Made by a program: the position numbers and the translations under genes. DNA of 64,000 nt, taken from the NCBI RefSeq assembly GCF_018449435.1, contig NZ_JAHCMU010000004.1, forward strand, positions 186,001 through 250,000, in the 5' to 3' direction. This stretch comes from Flagellimonas sp. 389. GTDB lineage: Bacteria > Bacteroidota > Bacteroidia > Flavobacteriales > Flavobacteriaceae. The stretch's first letter is position 1, and every line of letters starts with the position of its first letter. Shown here piece after piece: positions 58,888 to 64,000 of this stretch. The notes beneath the pieces were generated by a model, which saw only the letters and a list, made by a program, of their open reading frames with translations, searched no databases and had not been told where the DNA came from.

Positions 58888-60231
58888 TTATTCATTCCAA
58901 GAAGTTTCTATTTTTTCCTTTAATCTGTCAACAATTTCTGGCAGTTCGGCTGCCAGATTATGACGTTCGGTAGGATCTTCGTAAATATTAAAGAGCTTGA
59001 CTTCTTCTTCGGGTTTGTTTGTTGAATCTGGTACGATAATTTTATAAGGATAGGTCATGGCCATCTGGTAATAAAGACTCCCTTCAATAGTATTAAAATC
59101 ATGACTATAGATTTCTCCATAAATAGCATCTCGCTTTTTTACTTTAGATTTATTGAGGATGTCAATTCCGTCTAAGTTTTTGGGCTCGTCAATCCCGATT
59201 AAACTTAAGACCGTCGGCATCATGTCCAGACTACTGGTCAATGTTAAACTATCTTGTTTGGGATCGATTTTATCTTTCCATTTATACATAATGGGCGTTC
59301 GTAAACCATAATCGTAAGGTGAGCGCTTGGATATTTTGTTGTATCTAGAATCATTTTCATTTTGTACCCATCCATTATCGCACACATAAACGAATAGGGT
59401 ATTTTCAGTTTCTCCTTTTTCATCGATATAATCCATAAGGTCACCACAAGTTTGATCAAACCATTCGCACATCGCCCAATATTTGGCTACATATGCTGTT
59501 GGTGCTTTGGGTAAGTATTTTTGTAAAAGGCTATCTGGAGGATTGTGGGGTGCGTGTGGCAAAAATGGTGCATACCACATAAAAAAGGGTTTCTTTTTTT
59601 CTAATGCCAAATCAATATAATTGTAAAGTGTATCCATTCCGTTTCGACCAATTTCCAAGCCATAATCACCGTGCCTGCCTCCACGATTAGGGTCACCATG
59701 CGTCATACCATAATCGAAACCTCCGTTTATGTAATTGCCCAACCACCATTTACCGGTTTGGAAGGAGAGGTAGCCCTTCTCTTTTAATAGTTTGGGCAAC
59801 GTATTCAACTTTTTGAAGTTTTCAATAACCGTTTCATAATTCTTCGGTCTCTTAGTAGATCTCCATTGTCTTTTTGATTCTCTTACTTCACCTGGCAACA
59901 CTCTATCATTCCCCAAAACCATATGTTTTCTAGGATATACCCCAGTTATGATAGAAGCTAATGAGGGAGAACAAAGCGAAGTGGGCACATAGCCCTTTTC
60001 AAAAGTTAGGCTTTCTTGGGCCAATTTGTCAAGGTTTGGAGTTTCTATATGTTTATGGCCCATAAAGCCATAATCTGTCCAAGCTTGGTCATCAGAAAGG
60101 ATAAATACGATATTGGGTAATTTTTCTTCTACAACTTCTTCCGTTGTTTTCTGCTTTGATTCTTTACAGGAATTGACCCCTATTAAAAAAACGATTATCA
60201 ATATGATTCTAAAGGTGATTTTCATAAACAT
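58888..60231 (-). CDS. S1 family sulfatase with variant maturation motif CSPSL, lipoprotein
   Basis: This 447-residue lipoprotein has Cys22 in LIGVNSC. FILSDDQAWTDYGFMG carries the metal pair (47-48), and APFLPHAPHNPP and VCDNGWVQNENDSRYNKISK are S1-like. The maturation motif reads LCSPSLASIITG: Cys87 is present but the Arg of C-x-P/A-S-R is Leu91 (codon TTA). The rest of the fold appears intact, so it is either modified in spite of this or recognised differently. It is the middle gene of the operon, 6 bp after GH78. ATG 60225 is an alternative start. Confidence 0.88.
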   Translation of the reverse strand: MFMKITFRIILIIVFLIGVNSCKESKQKTTEEVVEEKLPNIVFILSDDQAWTDYGFMGHKHIETPNLDKLAQESLTFEKGYVPTSLCSPSLASIITGVYPRKHMVLGNDRVLPGEVRESKRQWRSTKRPKNYETVIENFKKLNTLPKLLKEKGYLSFQTGKWWLGNYINGGFDYGMTHGDPNRGGRHGDYGLEIGRNGMDTLYNYIDLALEKKKPFFMWYAPFLPHAPHNPPDSLLQKYLPKAPTAYVAKYWAMCEWFDQTCGDLMDYIDEKGETENTLFVYVCDNGWVQNENDSRYNKISKRSPYDYGLRTPIMYKWKDKIDPKQDSLTLTSSLDMMPTVLSLIGIDEPKNLDGIDILNKSKVKKRDAIYGEIYSHDFNTIEGSLYYQMAMTYPYKIIVPDSTNKPEEEVKLFNIYEDPTERHNLAAELPEIVDRLKEKIETSWNE

Positions 60232-60237
60232 ATCGAT

Positions 60238-63009
60238 TTATTTATAAGGAGCAGTAAAAATATAAGTGCCTGGTAGGGCCGTTAATTCAATTGAATCAGG
60301 ATTCTCATTAATTAAAGAAAGACTTGAATTTGCTGATATTTGCTTTCCATCGACCAGCATCTCTTTAGGATTTTGTATTGGAATATGAATTTTAGCTGTT
60401 GTATTTGGTGGTACCGTAGCTTTTAATTCAAAATTGCCACCATCAATTTTCCAAGATGATTCAATTTTACCGTAGGGTGATTCGTAGCTGGCCTCTGCAG
60501 AGTTGAGCCCACCTCCGGGAATTGGCGCAATACGTATTTCCTTATATCCAGGTTGTAGTGGTTTAATACCAGCAATGCGCTCATACATCCATTCCCCAAC
60601 AGCACCATAAGCATAGTGATTTAAACTGTTCATCGATTCAGCATTGTATCCCTCGTCCTTACTATAGCTGTTCCAACGCTCCCACATCGTTGTTGCACCT
60701 TGATTAATGGAATAGAACCAAGAAGGATAGGTTTCCTTGAACAATATTTCATACATAAGGTCTATTTCACCCATTTCATCCAGCACTTTTGGTAACAGCG
60801 GGGTGCCTAAAAATCCGGTGCGGAGGTGATTGTCCGCTTCTTTTATTTTATCGATCAAATGTTCTTTTGCTTTTTGCTCTTTTTTGTTTGATAACAACTC
60901 AAAGTTTAATGCTAGCAAATAAGCCGTTTGGGTCCCGTGGTCGTTCTTGACGCTGCCATTTTCATCAAAAAATTCATTTTCGAAAGCATTTGCTACCGTC
61001 TCGTATAGATTTTGATATTTTTCTTTGTCTTCCGCCTGATTTAATACATCGGCAGCTTTTGAAGTGAGATGCGCGGCGTGTGCAAAAAAGGCTGTGCCTA
61101 TAAGGCTCTTTGAAGTATCCCCTCTTTTTCTGCTCTCTTTGGCTTGATAGGGTTGTAGCCAATCACCAAAAGAATTCATGCCGGATATATAATCTTCTGC
61201 TTCATTTTGATGGTGGGCCAACCATTTTTTCATCATGTCATAATTCTTTCGGAGCACTTCGATGTCACCGGTTCTGTAATAGATATCCCAGGGTATTATT
61301 ACAGCCGCATCTCCCCAACCCGAACTTACCCTGTTATCTTTTAAAACATCGGGAGCCACAAATGGAATACCGCCATTCTCAAATTGAGATTCTTGCAAAG
61401 TTTGTAACCAACTTTTCCAAAAAGAATGTACATCGGCATTGAATATCGAAGTTGATGCAAATACTTGTGCATCCCCCGTCCAGCCAAGGCGTTCGTCCCG
61501 TTGCGGACAATCGGTAGGAATATCGAAAAAATTACCCCGTAACCCCCAAACAATATTGTTTTGAAGTTGGTCAAGTTTTTCATGCGATGAAGCAAACGTT
61601 CCATTCGATTCAAAATCTGAATACTGTACAATCCCTGTGACCCAATCTTTTTTGGGTTCTTGTGATTTGTCAAATCCGCTAAGCTCTACATATCGAAACC
61701 CATGAAACGTAAACTTTGGTGTCCATGTAATAGTTCCATCCGTTGCCGAAATATAATAGTCCGTAGAGCGTGCAGAACGATAATTGTCTGTATAAAAACT
61801 ACCGTCAGGAGCCAGCATTTCTGAAAAGCGGATTTTTAAAGTATCACCTTTTTTCATTGGAACTTTTACTTTGGGAACGCCTACCATGTTCTGTTTTAAA
61901 TCAAATATGATACTACCGTCAATTGGTTTGATGATTTTCTTAGCAGAAAGTGCTACCTTTTCTTTGACCGAATGGTGTCTTTTTGGTTGAATTTTTATGC
62001 TGTCCTCAATATTTGCTACTTCAACCGTTTTCCATTTCGTGGCATCAAAGGTATTGCTGCTCCAGTTTGGCATTTCAAAATTTGCATCATAGATTTCACC
62101 ATCATAAATTTCAGCAAACCGAATAGGTCCGTTTGTGGTACCGACCCAGCTATCGTCGGAAACAATGATTTTTTTTGACCCGTCCTGAAATGTTATTTCC
62201 AGTTGGCATAAAACTTTTGGAGAGCCAGATTGTCCCCAAATCAGCTTGTTCCATAACATACGGCCAAAGTGCCATCCGGAAGCTACTTGAAATCCAATTG
62301 TATTCTCACCGGCGTCCACCAAATCAGTAACGTCATACGTTAAAGCTTCAATACGCTTATCATAAGGAGTCCATCCCGGCGACATGACAGCATCGCTTAT
62401 CTTTTTACCGTTAATTTGTCCGCTGAAAACCCCTTTAGCCGTTACATAGAGCCTTGCAGATACTACATCCGAGGGTATTTCAAAACTTTTTCTGAGGTGC
62501 TGGGGAGTGTGGATAATCGTTTTTTTAGCTCCTACAAGGCTATCATTTCTGGTAGGTAATCCTACCCATTTGCCTTTCCAATCTTTATTCTTTAAAAGCC
62601 CTAACTCCAAATGAGCTATTTCACTCCATTTTGATGGTTCATCATTTGAATCCCAGTACTTGACCTGCCAATAAACTTTTTGCCTAGAATCTAATTTTGG
62701 ACCCTCGTATACCACAAATAAGGACTGGTCCGATTCTATCTTGCCACTTTCCCATAGATCAGGGTTATCCGGTAGAAAGTCTGGACTGGACGCAGCTACA
62801 ATACTATAAGCGCTTTGTGATTGAGTAGTTTGCGGAAGTTTCCAAGAAAATGAAGGTTCATTACTGTAGAATCCGATAGGATTTTTAAAACCTTCGTTTA
62901 CTGTTAATGCAAAAGCAGGTAAATTCCCGTTGTTTTCCTTGCAACTTACAAAACAGAGGAACAGGCTGAGTACTATAGTCCAAAATACAAAAGTTACTTT
63001 TCTCACCAT
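60238..63009 (-). CDS. GH78 alpha-L-rhamnosidase, lipoprotein
   Basis: This 923-residue lipoprotein has Cys23 in LFLCFVSC. N-terminal fn3-like and sandwich domains (YSIVAASSPDFLP, YWQVKYWDSND, ARLYVTAKGVFSGQINGKKI) precede the alpha/alpha barrel with the canonical catalytic stretch TDCPQRDERLGWTGDAQVFA near 499-518 and TMWERWNSYSKDEGYNAESM near 780. The C-terminal sandwich has LKATVPPNTTAKIHIP. It cleaves terminal alpha-L-rhamnose. Unlike the fused GH78 at 50246, it has the classical DERxGWxGD motif, so the two probably act on different linkages or sulfation states. It heads a three-gene operon with two sulfatases. Confidence 0.93.
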   Translation of the reverse strand: MVRKVTFVFWTIVLSLFLCFVSCKENNGNLPAFALTVNEGFKNPIGFYSNEPSFSWKLPQTTQSQSAYSIVAASSPDFLPDNPDLWESGKIESDQSLFVVYEGPKLDSRQKVYWQVKYWDSNDEPSKWSEIAHLELGLLKNKDWKGKWVGLPTRNDSLVGAKKTIIHTPQHLRKSFEIPSDVVSARLYVTAKGVFSGQINGKKISDAVMSPGWTPYDKRIEALTYDVTDLVDAGENTIGFQVASGWHFGRMLWNKLIWGQSGSPKVLCQLEITFQDGSKKIIVSDDSWVGTTNGPIRFAEIYDGEIYDANFEMPNWSSNTFDATKWKTVEVANIEDSIKIQPKRHHSVKEKVALSAKKIIKPIDGSIIFDLKQNMVGVPKVKVPMKKGDTLKIRFSEMLAPDGSFYTDNYRSARSTDYYISATDGTITWTPKFTFHGFRYVELSGFDKSQEPKKDWVTGIVQYSDFESNGTFASSHEKLDQLQNNIVWGLRGNFFDIPTDCPQRDERLGWTGDAQVFASTSIFNADVHSFWKSWLQTLQESQFENGGIPFVAPDVLKDNRVSSGWGDAAVIIPWDIYYRTGDIEVLRKNYDMMKKWLAHHQNEAEDYISGMNSFGDWLQPYQAKESRKRGDTSKSLIGTAFFAHAAHLTSKAADVLNQAEDKEKYQNLYETVANAFENEFFDENGSVKNDHGTQTAYLLALNFELLSNKKEQKAKEHLIDKIKEADNHLRTGFLGTPLLPKVLDEMGEIDLMYEILFKETYPSWFYSINQGATTMWERWNSYSKDEGYNAESMNSLNHYAYGAVGEWMYERIAGIKPLQPGYKEIRIAPIPGGGLNSAEASYESPYGKIESSWKIDGGNFELKATVPPNTTAKIHIPIQNPKEMLVDGKQISANSSLSLINENPDSIELTALPGTYIFTAPYK

Positions 63010-63189
63010 ACATTAAAAACTTCTTAATAGGTTTATGATTCTCACGTATTATCTAGTCTGTTGTTAATCATCAATAATCTAAAACACCAATGAAAAGATA
63101 CTTGGTATTTGGAAAAATAATGAGTGTAAATACCTCGCTGAAAACCAATTATTTTAGAAACAAGTATACTAGAGTTTTAGATAATTAGT

Positions 63190-63204
63190 ATCCTGTACTA
63201 TACT
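63190..63204 (-). promoter_or_regulatory. PUL operator-like site, GH78-sulfatase operon
   Basis: Minus-strand AGTATAGTACAGGAT, 180 bp before the GH78 start and identical to the site at 24922-24936. It is the last site before the PUL boundary. Confidence 0.6.
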
Positions 63205-63501
63205 GTTGAACCTCACCATAACGAAACGATACTATTTACAGGGAACCTTACATGGCCTTTTACAATGTTTCAATTTTTGAGAACACCGACTAAGTCCCTT
63301 CCTAAACGAGTTACCCCATCAAACCAATCAATCTCTTTTTGTGGAACTACTCATAGAAAATTGTAGTCAGGAAGTCATCAACGATAGCTTTGCTATGTTT
63401 GTCATTTTAGCTCAAAACCCATCAATTTGTATCTAAAATCCACTTTTTTTGGTAGGCGACCTATATTTAATTTTTGATTATCAATAAAATATAATCAAAA
63501 A

Positions 63502-63523
63502 GTTAGAATCCTGTTACCCCTAC
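63502..63523. other. tRNA 3'-end-like segment, possible attachment-site relic
   Basis: TTAGAATCCTGTTACCCC (63504-63521) with flanking bases reads like the T-loop and acceptor end of a tRNA (TTCGAATCC then ACCCCTAC). The 5' part of a tRNA is absent upstream. Its position 50 bp before the integrase remnant suggests a fragment of a recombination site. The match is from pattern memory only. The wider 63010-63569 gap holds nothing else I can name apart from the operator-like site, AT-rich inverted repeat arms at 63471-63480 and 63492-63501, and a terminator. Confidence 0.25.
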
Positions 63524-63549
63524 GAACCACTTTCCAGTGGGTATCAAAA

Positions 63550-63581
63550 CATTGTCAATTGACTGATTGACAGTGTTTTTT
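63550..63581 (+). terminator. Strong Rho-independent terminator without a visible upstream gene
   Basis: Arms CATTGTCAAT (63550-63559) and ATTGACAGTG (63566-63575) form a 10-bp stem with one G-U pair and a 6-base loop, followed by T6. No plus-strand gene ends upstream, so it is either a relic of a lost gene or insulates the PUL edge. Confidence 0.6.
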
Positions 63582-63960
63582 ATTTTCATGCTATAGAGTA
63601 CGTTCCTACATCGATGTCAAAAAATTGAAATCGTATCACTTGGTTCTTGGAATGGATGGAAACACCAAAAGGGAAAAGACCAATGAAACTATAAAAATTC
63701 CATTATTGCCGAAAGAAAAAGAAATTATTACAAAATACAATAAACATACGAGACCTGATATTTTGCGGAAAATACGTACCATATACAGCTTTTCCACGAT
63801 AATAACATTGTCCCATGGAGTGCCCATTGAAACCGTTTCCAAAATGCTAGGGCACACTAAACTTAACACTACCCAAATTTATGCAAGAGTGTTGGAGAGA
63901 AAAGTAGGAGAGGACATGAAGAACCTTATGGACCTAAAGAAAAAGGTGTGGGATATTTGA
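63571..63960 (+). pseudogene. Decayed tyrosine recombinase (integrase), C-terminal fragment
   Basis: In one frame from 63571 to the stop at 63958-63960 the sequence reads CFLFSCYRVRSYIDVKKLK, then GMDGNTKREKTNETIKIPLL and GVPIETVSKMLGHTKLNTTQ followed by IYARVLERKVGEDM. This is the C-terminal catalytic half of a Bacteroidetes tyrosine integrase. An in-frame stop at 63568-63570 precedes it, and the N-terminal domains are absent. The usual TGL(R) element is CYRVRS, and the R-H-T-F catalytic box has become I-Y-S-F, so Arg and His are lost while the GH and Tyr of LGH...TQIYA remain. It is almost certainly non-functional and marks old integration at the PUL edge. Confidence 0.8.
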
Positions 63961-63985
63961 ATCATGCCTCACACCTTTTTGTTTT
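63940..63985 (+). terminator. Terminator at the end of the integrase remnant
   Basis: Perfect 11-bp arms AAAAAGGTGTG (63940-63950) and CACACCTTTTT (63970-63980), followed by GTTTTGATT. The stop codon of the integrase fragment lies in the loop. Confidence 0.65.
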
Positions 63986-64000
63986 GATTATTATACTACA

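Noticed and set aside
63010..63569. Complete tRNA or small RNA gene
   Set aside because: Only a 3'-end-like stretch is seen; no D-arm, anticodon arm or acceptor partner can be found upstream.
1..64000. CRISPR array or complete insertion sequence
   Set aside because: No regularly spaced direct repeats and no transposase gene with flanking inverted repeats were seen; the only mobile-element trace is the integrase fragment at the right end.

Overview
The window looks like part of the chromosome of a marine Flavobacteriaceae-type Bacteroidetes. It is AT-rich, with SusC/SusD outer-membrane proteins, a hybrid two-component regulator, many short lipoprotein signal peptides, a type IX secretion tail and very tight gene spacing. 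Almost all of it is one large polysaccharide utilization locus (PUL). The enzyme set points to ulvan, the sulfated rhamnose/glucuronate/iduronate/xylose polysaccharide of green algae: a PL28-type lyase with a T9SS tail, GH88 and GH105 unsaturated-uronyl hydrolases, two GH78 and one GH106 alpha-rhamnosidase, GH3 and GH43 candidate beta-xylosidases, two GH2 enzymes, five S1 sulfatases (one fused to GH78), a rhamnose mutarotase, and kduI/kduD/uxuA/uxuB. The substrate is inferred from gene content only.

Layout: (1) 1-4124, minus strand: uronate catabolism (uxuB-uxuA-kduI-kduD, then a DUF4861 lipoprotein cut by the window edge). (2) 4362-10207, plus: a beta-helix protein and the hybrid two-component regulator. 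(3) 10429-16240, plus: SusC, SusD and GH88. (4) 16405-21174, plus: GH2, an alginate-lyase-fold protein and a lactonase-like propeller. (5) 21267-26614, minus: three separately promoted genes (sulfatase, alpha/alpha-toroid protein, PL28 lyase). (6) 26743-42057, minus: a ten-gene operon (GH106, CBM lipoprotein, GH43, GH3, heparinase-like, GH105, alginate-lyase-like, Gfo/Idh oxidoreductase, acetolactate-decarboxylase-like lipoprotein, rhaM). (7) 42192-45359, minus: GH2 with a double signal peptide. (8) 45577-48307, plus: tandem-DUF1080 protein plus Gfo/Idh oxidoreductase. (9) 48344-53764, minus: DUF5060 protein downstream of a sulfatase-GH78 fusion. (10) 53889-57198: divergent esterase and sulfatase. 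(11) 57390-63009, minus: GH78 plus two sulfatases. (12) 63010-64000: PUL edge with a decayed tyrosine integrase.

Likely division of labour: the secreted PL28 and the toroid-fold candidates cut the polymer; SusC/D import oligosaccharides; sulfatases, rhamnosidases, GH88/GH105, GH2, GH3 and GH43 dismantle them, probably in the periplasm; RhaM handles rhamnose; KduI/KduD and UxuB/UxuA carry uronates towards 2-keto-3-deoxygluconate. 

The most striking observation is a 15-bp motif ending in ACAGGAT, with a consensus near AGTATAGTACAGGAT. It lies in the gene-sense orientation in front of nearly every transcription unit of the PUL (14 placements), and the AraC-type regulator at 6098-10207 is the obvious candidate to bind it. 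A second is the DNA-level duplication of the GH106 leader in front of a GH2 gene that already has its own signal peptide.
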